This document shows positions 1 to 7,370 of a stretch of 12,437 nt of DNA, piece by piece (positions within the stretch are counted from its first letter, which is position 1; the number at the start of each line of letters is the position of its first letter). Source of the DNA: JB111 sp052093225 (GTDB taxonomy: Bacteria; Actinomycetota; Actinomycetes; Actinomycetales; Actinomycetaceae); assembly GCA_052093225.1 (NCBI GenBank), contig JBQDDG010000062.1, positions 1-12,437 of the forward strand, in the 5' to 3' direction. A program made the translations under genes and the position numbers. The notes beneath the pieces were generated by a model. That model made no database searches. It saw nothing but the letters and a program-made list of their open reading frames with translations, and was not told the DNA's origin.

Positions 1-589
1 TGCCCCAGTCGGGGACGTCCGTGTGGTAGAACGCCGGCTCGAAGAACTTGTACTCCAGGACGAGCCGCTGCTCCTCGCCCAGGCGGGCGTAGACCTCGGC
101 GAGGGAGTCGGCCAGCGCGTCCTGCCGCGAACGCAGGTCCCCCTGGCCGGGGTAGTTCGTCCCGTCGGCGAGCCAGATCTTCAGGTCCTTCGACCCCGTG
201 GCATCCATGATGTCGATGCACTCGAGGTGGTGGTCGATCGCCTTGCGCCGGGCGCTCTCGTCGATCGAGGCGAGCGAGCCGTGCTTGAGGTCCTCGTCCT
301 GGAAGGTGTTGGAGTTGACCGTCCCGAGCCGCATGCCGAGGTCCTCGGCGTGGCGGCGCAGGGCGGCGTAGTCGTCGACCCGGTCCCACGGGATGTGCAG
401 CGCGACGGCGGGTGCCGCCCCCGTGTACCGGTGGACCTCGGCGGCGTCGGCGATCTTCTCGAAGGGGTCGCGCGGCACGCCGGCCTGAGGGAAGACCTTG
501 AAGCGCGTACCGGAGTTGCCGAACGCCCAGGAGGGCAGCTCGATGGTGAGGTCGTCCAGGTGCTCCCGGGCGTCGGGCGTGCGGGCCAT
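1..589 (-). CDS. rhaI: L-rhamnose isomerase, N-terminal part (cut by window edge)
   Basis: This enzyme converts L-rhamnose to L-rhamnulose in the cytoplasm, the first committed step of rhamnose catabolism. Only 196 complete codons are present. The frame is open to the left edge, and family members are about twice this long. The N-terminus (MARTPDAREHLDDLTIELPS) and the segments WAFGNSGTRFKVFPQAG, ALHIPWDRVDDY and LGTVNSNTFQDEDLKHGSL fit the Pseudomonas stutzeri-type (RhaI) xylose-isomerase-like TIM-barrel enzymes rather than E. coli RhaA. The acidic segment EYKFFEPAFY near residue 180 probably holds the first metal ligand (inferred from the family). The ATG at 589 shares one base with the rhaM stop (TGATG), so the two are probably translationally coupled. 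The mutarotase and rhamnose ABC transporter upstream support the substrate assignment. Confidence 0.93.
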   Translation of the reverse strand, partial: MARTPDAREHLDDLTIELPSWAFGNSGTRFKVFPQAGVPRDPFEKIADAAEVHRYTGAAPAVALHIPWDRVDDYAALRRHAEDLGMRLGTVNSNTFQDEDLKHGSLASIDESARRKAIDHHLECIDIMDATGSKDLKIWLADGTNYPGQGDLRSRQDALADSLAEVYARLGEEQRLVLEYKFFEPAFYHTDVPDWG

Positions 590-933
590 CATGTCTGCTC
601 AGCTCTTTCTCGTTGGTCCTCGAGATGGAAGATCTCGTCGATAGGGACGAACTGCTCGTCGGGGCGGGCCCCGTCGGAGGCGAAGAACTCGGACATCTCC
701 GCCTGCCAGCGGGCGTTGACCGCGGTCGCGGCCATCGCCCGCCTGGCGGCGTCGAGGTCCTCGCTCTCCACGTAGGCGACGAGCAGTCCGTCCGGCGCCA
801 GGAAGATGGAGTAGTTGCGCCACCCCGCCTCGTGCAGGGCGTCGAGCATCTCGGGCCAGACCTCGGCGTGACGCTCTCGGTACTCCAGCGCCCGGTCCGT
901 CCTGATCCGGGCGAGGAGGCAGTAGCGGCGCAT
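589..933 (-). CDS. rhaM: L-rhamnose mutarotase
   Basis: It interconverts the alpha and beta anomers of L-rhamnose, supplying the form used by the isomerase. The protein is 114 residues, a normal length for this small ferredoxin-like-fold family. Tyr18 and His22 (context EYRERHAEVWPEM) fall at the same numbers as the active-site Tyr and His of E. coli RhaM. GWRNYSIFL and the C-terminal PIDEIFHLED also match the family. I chose the ATG at 933 (MRRYCLLARI). The open frame continues upstream to 1035, but that extension overlaps rhaS, is Ser/Thr-rich and would displace the conserved residues. The gene starts 4 bases after the rhaS stop, and its TGA overlaps the rhaI start by one base. Confidence 0.95.
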   Translation of the reverse strand: MRRYCLLARIRTDRALEYRERHAEVWPEMLDALHEAGWRNYSIFLAPDGLLVAYVESEDLDAARRAMAATAVNARWQAEMSEFFASDGARPDEQFVPIDEIFHLEDQRERAEQT

Positions 934-937
934 CTGC

Positions 938-2056
938 TCAGAAGTCGAAGTCGTCGATGTTCTCGGAGTTGAACCGCGTGGGCGGGCCGAGCACGATGAC
1001 GCCGTCGGGGCCCACGGTGTACTCGCCGAGCTCACCGGCGGTGAACGTGTCGCCCTCGCCGCTGATCATCCCCGAGGCGAACGCGGCCCCGGCGTAGGCG
1101 GCGAGCTCGCCGAGCTCTCCCGGGTCCCAGAGCGCGAACTCGGTGACCGTGCCGTCCTCGACGTACTGGCGCATGTCGTTCGGGTTGCCGAGACCGGTGA
1201 CCGCGACGTCGTAGTCGGAGCCCTGGACGTACCGGGCCGCGGACAGGATGCCGACGGTGGTGGGGGCGACGATCGCCTCGAGGTCCGGGTGGGCCTGGAG
1301 CAGGCCCTGGGTCTCGGCGAAGGACCGCTCGTCCTCGTCGTCGCCGTAGGCGATGGCGACGAGCTCGATGTCGGCGTAGTCGGGGTTGGACTCGAGCTCC
1401 TCCTCCATCACCGCGATCCAGGCGTTCTGGTTGGCGGCGTTGGCGGTGGCGGACAGGACGGCGATCTGGCCGTCGCCGTCGACCTGCTCGGCGGCCATCT
1501 CCATGAGGGCGAGGCCGACCTCCTCGCCGTCGACCTGGCTGACGAACAGGTCGCGGCACTCCGGGTCGACGTCCGAGTCGAACGTGACGACGGCGGTGCC
1601 GGTCGAGCGCGCCTGGTCCAGCGAGGAGCACAGGGCGTTGGGGTCGTTGGCGGACAGGAGGATAGCGTCCACGCCCTGCTGGGAGAGCGTGTTGATGTAG
1701 CTGACCTGCGAGGACGCCGAGGCGTCCGAGGGTCCGGTGTACTCGTAGGTGCCGGAAAGGTCGGTGACCACCGCCTCCGCGCCCACCGAGGAGGACTCGA
1801 AGTAGGGGTTGTTGACGGACTTGGGGAGCATGGAGATCGCCAGGCCCTCCTCGTACTCGCCCGAGCCGCCGGCGTCACTACCGGCGTCGTCGCTGGCGGA
1901 GTCGCCCCCGTCGTCGGAGTCGTCGACCTGCTCGGCGCCGTCGTCGGCGTCCCCGCCGTCGTCCTGGCTGTCCTGAGTGGTGCTGCCGCAGGCGGCGAGC
2001 GCCAGGGCGAGTCCCGTCGTCAGGACGATGGGGCGTGCGCGTCGTTGCGTCCTCAT
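938..2056 (-). CDS. rhaS: Rhamnose ABC transporter substrate-binding lipoprotein
   Basis: This is the extracellular sugar-capturing component of the rhamnose ABC importer, a type I periplasmic-binding fold of the RbsB class, 372 residues long. It has an Arg-rich N-terminus, a hydrophobic stretch and a lipobox LAAC with the lipidated Cys at residue 23, so it should be membrane-anchored. Residues 24-70 are a strikingly acidic Asp/Gly/Ser linker that spaces the binding domain from the membrane. The mature domain starts at about residue 72 with LAISMLPKSVNNPYF, followed by GVDAILLSANDPNAL, VTFDSDV and TTVGILSAARYVQGSDYDV, all typical of RhaS-type binding proteins. The ATG at 2056 is preceded by AAAGGA at 2065-2070 on the minus strand. 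That ribosome site reaches the last base of the rhaQ stop codon. The frame stays open upstream to 2767, but that part only shadows rhaQ. The name rhaS here means the transporter subunit, not the AraC-type regulator. Confidence 0.94.
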   Translation of the reverse strand: MRTQRRARPIVLTTGLALALAACGSTTQDSQDDGGDADDGAEQVDDSDDGGDSASDDAGSDAGGSGEYEEGLAISMLPKSVNNPYFESSSVGAEAVVTDLSGTYEYTGPSDASASSQVSYINTLSQQGVDAILLSANDPNALCSSLDQARSTGTAVVTFDSDVDPECRDLFVSQVDGEEVGLALMEMAAEQVDGDGQIAVLSATANAANQNAWIAVMEEELESNPDYADIELVAIAYGDDEDERSFAETQGLLQAHPDLEAIVAPTTVGILSAARYVQGSDYDVAVTGLGNPNDMRQYVEDGTVTEFALWDPGELGELAAYAGAAFASGMISGEGDTFTAGELGEYTVGPDGVIVLGPPTRFNSENIDDFDF

Positions 2057-2069
2057 CGTGGTGTTCCTT

Positions 2070-3230
2070 TCATCGTGCCGCGTCGGCGGCCGTGGGGTCG
2101 TGCAGAAGTGGGTCGGAGTGGTCGGGGGCGTTCCGGTCCGGGTCTGGATCCGGGTCGGGGTCGATGGCGGGGGTGGCCGGCCCGCCGGGGGCCGGACCGG
2201 CCGGGTGGTCCTCGGGCGGGGGTCTGCGGCGGCGCAGGGCCTGCCGGGTGCGCGCGACGATGTTGGGCAGCAGCACCGAGGCGATGAGCAGGGAGCCGGT
2301 GACCACGGTGAGGGCCTCGGTCGAGATGGACTCGAGCCGCAGGGCGTTCTGCAGGGACATGAGCAGGACGGCGCCGGCGAGGACCCCCGGCAGCGAGCCC
2401 TTGCCGCCGAAGATCGAGACGCCGCCGAGCAGCACGGCCGCGACGACGGTGAGCTCGAGCCCGAACGCGTTGTCCCCCCTGGCGCTGGAGTAGCGCATCG
2501 TCCAGAAGGCGCCGACGAGCCCGGCGACGGCGCCGGAGGTGACGAAGAGGAGGAACCGCGTGCGCATGACGTGGATGCCGGCGTAGGCGGCGGCCGTGAC
2601 GTTGGCCCCGATCGCGTAGATCGCGCGCCCGGCGGGGGTGGCGTGCAGGACGACGGCGAAGACCACCGCGAGCCCCACGAAGTACGGGAGCACGTTCGGG
2701 AGCCAGCCCGTGGCACCGATCGTCCAGCCGGAGAAGTCGCGCGGGAAGTCGGCCACGGCCCGGTCACCGAGCAGCACGTAGGACAGGCCCCGGTACAGGG
2801 CGAGGGTGCCGATGGTGACGGCGAGCGCCGGCAGGCCGAGGACGGCGACGAACAGCCCGTTGACGGCCCCGAGGACCGCCCCGAGGACGACGGCGAGCAC
2901 GAGGATCGTCTCGAGCGGCAGGCCCGCCTCCCACATGACGCCGATGGCGCTGGAGGTCAGGCCCACCATCGAGGCGACGGACAGGTCGATGTCCCCGGTG
3001 ATGATGATGAGCGTCATCGGCAGGGCGAGCAGCAGGATCGGGCCGAGGTCGAGGACGAGGAACAGGAAGTTCCGCTCGGTGCCGAAGTGCTCCACCCCGA
3101 GGGAGGCGGCGACGAGGAACGCGACGGTGATCGCGATGATGATCGTGTCCCACGTCAGGGTCCGGGTCGAGCGACGCGGGGCCGCGGTCAGGGCGGTGTC
3201 GGCGGTGCGCAGCTGGGTGTCAGCCGACAT
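2070..3230 (-). CDS. rhaQ: Rhamnose ABC transporter permease
   Basis: This is a membrane-spanning subunit of the rhamnose importer, of the RbsC/BPD_transp_2 family, 386 residues long. There are many hydrophobic segments, the family motif TGDIDLSVASMVGL after the second or third helix, and the conserved cytoplasmic loop YAIGANVTAAAYAGI (the EAA-like loop that contacts the ATPase). GLELTVVAAVLLGGVSIFGG is typical of this family. I chose the ATG at 3230 because AAAGGAC lies just before it. A GTG at 3251 in the same frame would add seven residues but has no comparable ribosome site. The start overlaps the rhaP stop by 11 bases. Residues 333-386 form an unusual Pro/Asp-rich tail with a run of alternating Asp-Pro. 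It lies beyond the last membrane segment and has no obvious function. RhaP and RhaQ probably form a heterodimeric channel. Confidence 0.92.
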   Translation of the reverse strand: MSADTQLRTADTALTAAPRRSTRTLTWDTIIIAITVAFLVAASLGVEHFGTERNFLFLVLDLGPILLLALPMTLIIITGDIDLSVASMVGLTSSAIGVMWEAGLPLETILVLAVVLGAVLGAVNGLFVAVLGLPALAVTIGTLALYRGLSYVLLGDRAVADFPRDFSGWTIGATGWLPNVLPYFVGLAVVFAVVLHATPAGRAIYAIGANVTAAAYAGIHVMRTRFLLFVTSGAVAGLVGAFWTMRYSSARGDNAFGLELTVVAAVLLGGVSIFGGKGSLPGVLAGAVLLMSLQNALRLESISTEALTVVTGSLLIASVLLPNIVARTRQALRRRRPPPEDHPAGPAPGGPATPAIDPDPDPDPDRNAPDHSDPLLHDPTAADAAR

Positions 3231-4254
3231 GGGTGTCCTTTCGTCGTGCACGGTCGAGGCGGACGGCGACGATCCGGTCGAGCGCGATGGCGCCGATGAT
3301 GAGGGCGCCGACGATGGCGCGCTGCCAGAACTGGTCGATGCCGAGGGACGGGAGCGCGTTGTTGATGGTGGTGAGCAGGAGGGCGCCGAGCGCGGCGCCG
3401 AGCACCGTCCCGCTGCCGCCGAAGATCGCCACGCCGCCCACCACGACGGCGGCGACGACGTCGAGCTCCATCGCGTTGCCCGCCGAGGCGTCGACGGTGC
3501 CGTACCGGGCGGCGTACAGGACGCCGCCGAGCCCGGCGAGGGCGCCCGCGACCACGTAGGCGGTCATCAGGCGGCGGGTCGCGGGGATGCCGGCGAGCGT
3601 GGCGGCCTCCGGGTTGGAGCCGAGGGCATAGAGGTCGCGGCCCGCGCGGTAGCGGGAGAGGAAGAGGCCGACCGCTGCCGCGCAGAGGATCGCGATGATC
3701 ATCAGGTAGGGCACCCCGAGGAGGCGACCGGTCCCGAAGGAGAGGAAGCTGTCCGGCATGCTGCCCGCGCTGATGCGGGAGCCGCCGGCCCAGAAGTAGA
3801 CGACGCCCCGGAAGAGGTAGAGCGTGCCGAGGGTGGCGACGAGCGGTGGGACGCCGCCGATCGACACGAGGGCGCCGTTGACCATCCCGCAGGCGGCGCC
3901 GAGGAGGACGCCGAGCACCATCGCGACCGGGACGGCGAGCCCGTGGTCGGCCATGAAGGTGGCCGTGCCGTAGGCGGACAGGCCGAGGACGGAGCCGACC
4001 GAGAGGTCGATGCCGCGGGTGAGGACGACCATCGTCATGCCCGCGGCGAGCAGGACCGAGATCGCGGCCGCGAAGAGGATGTCCCGCACGCTCTGGCCGG
4101 ACAGGAACCGGGGGTTCATCGCCGTCGTCACCGCGACGAGCAGCACGAGCGCGATGACGAGGCCGAGGATGCGGGCACCGAGGAGGCCGCGCAGCCGGCC
4201 GAGCCAGACGCCGCCGGCGGCGGGGGCGGTCGGGGCCGTCGTGGTGGTGGTCAT
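3220..4254 (-). CDS. rhaP: Rhamnose ABC transporter permease
   Basis: This is the second membrane-spanning subunit of the importer, 344 residues, of the RbsC/BPD_transp_2 family. After a short Thr/Ala-rich cytoplasmic N-terminus it has a hydrophobic helix (ILGLVIALVLLVAVTT), then GMTMVVLTRGIDLSVGSVLGL, GVPPLVATLGTLYLFRGVVY, the ATPase-contact loop YALGSNPEAATLAGI, and ELDVVAAVVVGGVAIFGGSG near the end. These match the family motifs and parallel those of RhaQ, so the two look like ancient duplicates. The ATG at 4254 overlaps the rhaT stop in an ATGA arrangement, which suggests coupled translation. The stop lies within the first codons of rhaQ. Which of the two permeases is called RhaP and which RhaQ follows the usual rhaT-P-Q-S order. 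Confidence 0.92.
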   Translation of the reverse strand: MTTTTTAPTAPAAGGVWLGRLRGLLGARILGLVIALVLLVAVTTAMNPRFLSGQSVRDILFAAAISVLLAAGMTMVVLTRGIDLSVGSVLGLSAYGTATFMADHGLAVPVAMVLGVLLGAACGMVNGALVSIGGVPPLVATLGTLYLFRGVVYFWAGGSRISAGSMPDSFLSFGTGRLLGVPYLMIIAILCAAAVGLFLSRYRAGRDLYALGSNPEAATLAGIPATRRLMTAYVVAGALAGLGGVLYAARYGTVDASAGNAMELDVVAAVVVGGVAIFGGSGTVLGAALGALLLTTINNALPSLGIDQFWQRAIVGALIIGAIALDRIVAVRLDRARRKDTHVG

Positions 4255-5834
4255 GCCGCCTCCTCGGTGGTGCCGGCCCGGACGATGGACTCCTCGGTGG
4301 CCTCGGCGCGGGGGATGTCGGCGGCGATGCGGCCCTCGCGCATGACGAGGACGCGGTCGGCCATGCCGAGGACCTCGGGCAGCTCGGAGGAGACCATGAG
4401 GACCGCGACGCCGGACGCGGCCAGGTCGGAGACGAGGCGGTGGACCTCGGCCTTGGTGGCGACGTCGATGCCGCGGGTGGGCTCGTCGACGATGAGCACC
4501 TTGGGCTCGGTGGAGAGCCACTTGGCGAGGACGACCTTCTGCTGGTTGCCGCCCGAGAGCGTGGCCACCGGCGCGGTGATGGCGGAGAACCGGGTCTGCA
4601 GCCGCCCGGCCCACTCCCTCGCGGAGCTGCGCTCGGCGCGGCCCGTGAGCAGGCCGAGGGTGGCGAGGCTGCGCGAGCGAGGCAGGGTGATGTTGCGTTC
4701 GATCGACAGGTCGAGGACGAGCCCCTGCTGGCGGCGGTCCTCCGAGACCAGGGCGAGCCCGGCGGCCATCGCGGCCTTGGGCCGGTGGGCGGGCACCTCA
4801 CGCCCGGCGACCTTGACGGTCCCGGAGTCGCGCGGGTCGACGCCGAACACCGCCTGCGCCACCTCTGAGCGTCCCGAGCCCACGAGGCCGGCCAGGGCGA
4901 CGATCTCGCCGGCGCGCACCTGGAAGGTGATGTCGGCGAACACGCCCGCCCGGGTCAGACCCTCGACGTCGAGCACGACCTCTCCCGGCTCGACGTCCTG
5001 CTTGGGGAAGAGCGCGGACAGGTCGCGGCCGACCATCCGGCGGACGAGCTCGTCGACGGTCACGTCGGCCATGAGGTCGGTCGACACGTGCCGGCCGTCG
5101 CGCATGACGGTGACGCGCTCGCACAGCGCCTCGACCTCGCGGAAGCGGTGGGAGATGAACAGGACGGCGGCGCCCAGGTCGCGCAGCCCGCGGACCACGG
5201 AGAAGAGTCGGTCGACCTCGACGCCGGACAGGGCGGCGGTGGGCTCGTCCATGATGAGGACGCGGGCACCGACGGACAGCGCCTTGGCGATCTCGACGAG
5301 CTGCTGGTCCGCGATCGACAGGCCGCTGGCGAGGCGTTCGGGGCGCAGCGGCACGGCGAGGCGGTCGAAGAGCTCGGCGGCGGCCGCGTTCATCGCCCGG
5401 CGGTCGATCGCGCGCGCCCGGCCGAGCGGCTGGCGGCCGACGAAGATGTTCTCCGCGACGCTGAGGTCGGGGAAGAGCGTGGGCTCCTGGTAGATGACGG
5501 CGATGCCGGCCGCCATGGCGTCGGCCGTGCTGCGGAACGTCACGGGGCGGCCGTCGACGGTGAGGCGGCCGGAGTCGGGCTGGTGGACGCCTGCGAGCAC
5601 CTTGATGAGCGTGGACTTGCCCGCGCCGTTCTCCCCCACCAGTGCGTGCACCTCGCCGTCGTGGAGCTCGAGGCGCGCGCCACGCAGCGCCTGGACGGCG
5701 CCGTAGCTCTTGGTCGCGTCCTCGAGCGCGACGACGGGGCCGCGGCCCGTGGTGGGGCCCTCGGTGGTGGCCGGTAGGGCGCCGGGTCGCTGCGGTGCGC
5801 CCGATTGAGTCTCGCGTGTCTGGTCCTGGGACAT
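4251..5834 (-). CDS. rhaT: Rhamnose ABC transporter ATP-binding protein (two ATPase domains)
   Basis: This cytoplasmic ATPase powers rhamnose import. It has 527 residues with two fused nucleotide-binding domains, as usual for sugar ATPases of the RbsA/MglA type. Domain 1 has Walker A GENGAGKST (67-75), the Q-loop IYQEP, signature-like LSIADQQ, Walker B LIMDEPTA with Asp196/Glu197, and the switch His229. Domain 2 has a degenerate Walker A, GLVGSGRSE (316-324), where Arg322 replaces the catalytic Lys. It also has a good signature LSGGNQQ (426-432) and Walker B LIVDEPTRG (Asp450/Glu451). A weakened second P-loop is common in this family. The ATG at 5834 has GAGGAC just upstream. A more distal ATG at 5870 would lie inside the operator and is unlikely. 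It is the first gene of the operon, opposite a LacI-family gene. The name rhaT is the transporter-ATPase usage, not the E. coli rhamnose-proton symporter. Confidence 0.93.
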   Translation of the reverse strand: MSQDQTRETQSGAPQRPGALPATTEGPTTGRGPVVALEDATKSYGAVQALRGARLELHDGEVHALVGENGAGKSTLIKVLAGVHQPDSGRLTVDGRPVTFRSTADAMAAGIAVIYQEPTLFPDLSVAENIFVGRQPLGRARAIDRRAMNAAAAELFDRLAVPLRPERLASGLSIADQQLVEIAKALSVGARVLIMDEPTAALSGVEVDRLFSVVRGLRDLGAAVLFISHRFREVEALCERVTVMRDGRHVSTDLMADVTVDELVRRMVGRDLSALFPKQDVEPGEVVLDVEGLTRAGVFADITFQVRAGEIVALAGLVGSGRSEVAQAVFGVDPRDSGTVKVAGREVPAHRPKAAMAAGLALVSEDRRQQGLVLDLSIERNITLPRSRSLATLGLLTGRAERSSAREWAGRLQTRFSAITAPVATLSGGNQQKVVLAKWLSTEPKVLIVDEPTRGIDVATKAEVHRLVSDLAASGVAVLMVSSELPEVLGMADRVLVMREGRIAADIPRAEATEESIVRAGTTEEAA

Positions 5835-5857
5835 CCTCGTCCTCGCTGAGCCATGAA

Positions 5858-5869
5858 TGAATCGGTTCA
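5858..5869. promoter_or_regulatory. Candidate LacI-family operator, downstream of the rha promoter
   Basis: TGAATCGGTTCA is a near-perfect 12-bp palindrome centred on CG, the hallmark of LacI-family sites. It lies between the predicted transcription start and the rhaT ribosome site, where a bound repressor would block transcription. A matching site lies at 5923-5934. Confidence 0.6.
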
Positions 5870-5883
5870 ATCCGTTGTCAGGG

Positions 5884-5913
5884 ACGGTACTGGCGGTTCA
5901 CTTCCTTCGTCAA
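5884..5913 (-). promoter_or_regulatory. Probable promoter of the rhaTPQSMI operon
   Basis: On the minus strand a -35 box TTGACG (5908-5913) is followed after 18 bases by TACCGT (5884-5889). This fits the actinobacterial TANNNT -10 pattern. Transcription would start near 5875-5878, just before the palindrome at 5858-5869. The two CG-centred palindromes bracket this promoter, which supports the prediction. Confidence 0.55.
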
Positions 5914-5922
5914 CCCTCTCGT

Positions 5923-5934
5923 TGGATCGATTCA
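5923..5934. promoter_or_regulatory. Candidate LacI-family operator, upstream of the rha promoter
   Basis: TGGATCGATTCA is the second copy of the CG-centred palindrome, with 10 of 12 positions symmetric. In opposite orientation it and the 5858 site share the form TTGRAYCGATTCAT. The centres are 65 bases apart on either side of the predicted rhaT promoter, so two repressor dimers could bind cooperatively or loop the DNA. The site also lies upstream of the divergent LacI-family gene. Confidence 0.55.
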
Positions 5935-5968
5935 TACTGCAACCGTCCGACGCTTCCGGTCCTGACAA

Positions 5969-5984
5969 GTTGTAACGTTGCAAC
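5969..5984. promoter_or_regulatory. Candidate operator before the LacI-family gene
   Basis: GTTGTAACGTTGCAAC is a 16-bp palindrome with one mismatched pair, centred on the AACGTT core typical of many LacI-family operators. It ends 11 bases before the GGAGG ribosome site of the gene starting at 6006, which suggests control of the regulator gene itself. Its bases next to the central CG differ from those of the two sites at 5858 and 5923. Confidence 0.55.
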
Positions 5985-6005
5985 GCCGAGCGAGAGGAGG
6001 ACGCC

Positions 6006-7079
6006 GTGAGCGAGCGCGCAAGCATCCGGGACGTCGCGTCCCTCGCCCGAGTGTCGGTCGGGACGGTCTCCAACGTCCTCAACCACCCGGACCGGGTCTC
6101 GGCCGACACCCGGGACCGCGTGATGACGGCCGTGACGAAGCTGGACTTCGTGCGCAACGAGTCTGCCCGCCAGCTGCGCGCCGGGACGAGCGGGCTCATC
6201 GGGCTCGTCGTCCTCGATGCGGGCAACCCGTTCTTCACCGATGTCGCGGACGGTGCCGAGCGGGCCATCAACGAGGCGGGCTACTCGCTCATGCTCGCCA
6301 ACTCCGGCGAGGACGCCGAGCGAGAGGCGTCGCATCTCGCGCTGTTCGAGCGGGTGCGCGCCGAGGGCGTGCTCGTCTCCCCGGTCGACAGCGCGAGCCC
6401 CGCCCTGACCCGCCTCAGGGAGCTCGGGATCCCCCTCGTGCTCGTGGACCGCGGCATCGAGCTGGAGCAGGCGTGCGCGGTCTCCGTGGACGACGTGGCC
6501 GGCGGCGTGCTCGCCGCGGAGCACCTCCTCGAGCAGGGCCACCGACGTCTCGCGGTAGTCGGGGGCCCCGATTCCCTGCGACAGGTCGCCGAGCGGCGGT
6601 CGGGCGCCCAGCAGGCGGTGGCGGGCTTCGCGGACGGCAACGGCCGCTGGGCACGCCTCGACGTCGTCCCGACCTCGGCGCTGACGATCGCCGAGGGCCG
6701 CCGCGTGGGCGGGGAGATCGCCGCGATGCCGACCGTCGAGCGACCGACGGGCGTATTCGCCCTCAACGACCTCCTGGCGCTCGGCATCCTCCAAGGACTC
6801 ACGCTCTCCGGACTGCGGGTGCCGGAGGACGTGGCGATCATGGGCTACGACGACATCGCCTTCGCCGAGGCGGCCACCATCCCGCTGAGCTCGGTGCGAC
6901 AGCCCCGCGCTGACCTCGGACGCCGCGCCGCCGAGCTGCTGATGGAGGAGATCCGGGCGGCGGCCGGCGGCGACCACGTGCACGAGCACGTCGTCTTCCC
7001 GCCCGAGCTCGTCGCCCGCGCGTCAACCCTCGGGCGGGGCGGGACGCCCGCAACTGCGACCGCGACCGACCCGGCCTGA
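6006..7079 (+). CDS. LacI-family transcriptional regulator, probable rhamnose repressor
   Basis: This is a DNA-binding repressor likely to control the divergent rhamnose operon, with a rhamnose-related sugar as probable effector. It has 357 residues. The N-terminal LacI helix-turn-helix covers about residues 6-26 (SIRDVASLARVSVGTVSNVL), and the hinge region NESARQLRAG is at about 51-60. A periplasmic-binding-like sensor domain follows (GLIGLVVLDAGNPFFTDVADG, then FALNDLLALGILQGL and VAIMGYDDIAFAEAATIPLS), which is the standard LacI-family layout and length. The GTG at 6006 sits 5 bases after GGAGG. It is divergent from rhaT across 171 bases holding three CG-centred palindromes. The target and effector are inferred from position. 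Other actinobacterial sugar operons use the same arrangement. Confidence 0.9.
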   Translation: MSERASIRDVASLARVSVGTVSNVLNHPDRVSADTRDRVMTAVTKLDFVRNESARQLRAGTSGLIGLVVLDAGNPFFTDVADGAERAINEAGYSLMLANSGEDAEREASHLALFERVRAEGVLVSPVDSASPALTRLRELGIPLVLVDRGIELEQACAVSVDDVAGGVLAAEHLLEQGHRRLAVVGGPDSLRQVAERRSGAQQAVAGFADGNGRWARLDVVPTSALTIAEGRRVGGEIAAMPTVERPTGVFALNDLLALGILQGLTLSGLRVPEDVAIMGYDDIAFAEAATIPLSSVRQPRADLGRRAAELLMEEIRAAAGGDHVHEHVVFPPELVARASTLGRGGTPATATATDPA

Positions 7080-7210
7080 CGCGCGACCGACGCAACGTGA
7101 ACCACGCCCATGCCGGGGCCGACCAGCGGGCCGTGGTCAGCCCATGGCCTTGACCGCGAGCACCGGGCAGGGCGCGGGCGGTCAGGGAGGCCGCCGCACT
7201 TGCACGAGTC

Positions 7211-7235
7211 GGTGGGGTCGGCGGCCGGCCCCGCC
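7211..7235 (+). terminator. GC-rich hairpin, possible terminator of the LacI-family gene
   Basis: The bases GGGGTCGGC..GCCGGCCCC region folds into a stem of about 11 pairs, two of them G-T, with a 3-base CGG loop. It lies 132 bases after the LacI-family stop. There is no run of T afterwards, so it is only a possible terminator, as is common in GC-rich actinobacteria. Confidence 0.35.
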
Positions 7236-7305
7236 GCACGCGAAACGGACTACGCCCTCACGCACCATGCCGATGACTCGCGTCGTTGTCGGAAGTCGCC
7301 AAACC

Positions 7306-7320
7306 GGTCCAATCTGGACC
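7306..7320. repeat. Short inverted repeat upstream of the accessory operon
   Basis: GGTCCAATCTGGACC is a perfect 6-bp inverted repeat around ATC. It overlaps the possible -35 box at 7315-7320 and so could be an operator for the accessory genes, or a small hairpin. Confidence 0.35.
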
Positions 7321-7343
7321 AGACACGCAGCGGCCGATATCTA
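7315..7343 (+). promoter_or_regulatory. Weak candidate promoter of the accessory operon
   Basis: TGGACC (7315-7320) and TATCTA (7338-7343) are separated by 17 bases and lie about 28 bases before the ATG at 7371. Each box only partly matches the consensus. The call rests mainly on spacing and position. Confidence 0.25.
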
Positions 7344-7370
7344 CCTGGGAATGTCGGGGCTGGCGATATC

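Noticed and set aside
1977..3299. A 440-codon plus-strand frame
   Set aside because: It is antisense to rhaQ and rhaS, Gly/Arg/Asp-rich with no motif. It is a by-product of the strong third-position G/C bias.
2806..5493. An 895-codon plus-strand frame across the rha transporter genes
   Set aside because: It is antisense to three well-recognised genes (rhaQ, rhaP, rhaT). Its translation is Arg/Ala/Glu-rich low-complexity text typical of shadow frames in GC-rich DNA.
5835..5870. Longer start for rhaT at the ATG at 5870
   Set aside because: It would place the start codon inside the CG-centred palindrome and upstream of the ribosome site GAGGAC that fits the ATG at 5834.
7110..7370. Upstream extension of the short ORF that ends at 7466
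   Set aside because: It runs through a strong hairpin, has no ribosome site and gives a low-complexity translation. Only the part from ATG 7371 is plausible.
7336..7370. Two GATATC hexamers as an operator pair
   Set aside because: A 6-bp self-complementary match repeated once at a 29-base interval is too little evidence. The flanking bases are not shared beyond a few positions.
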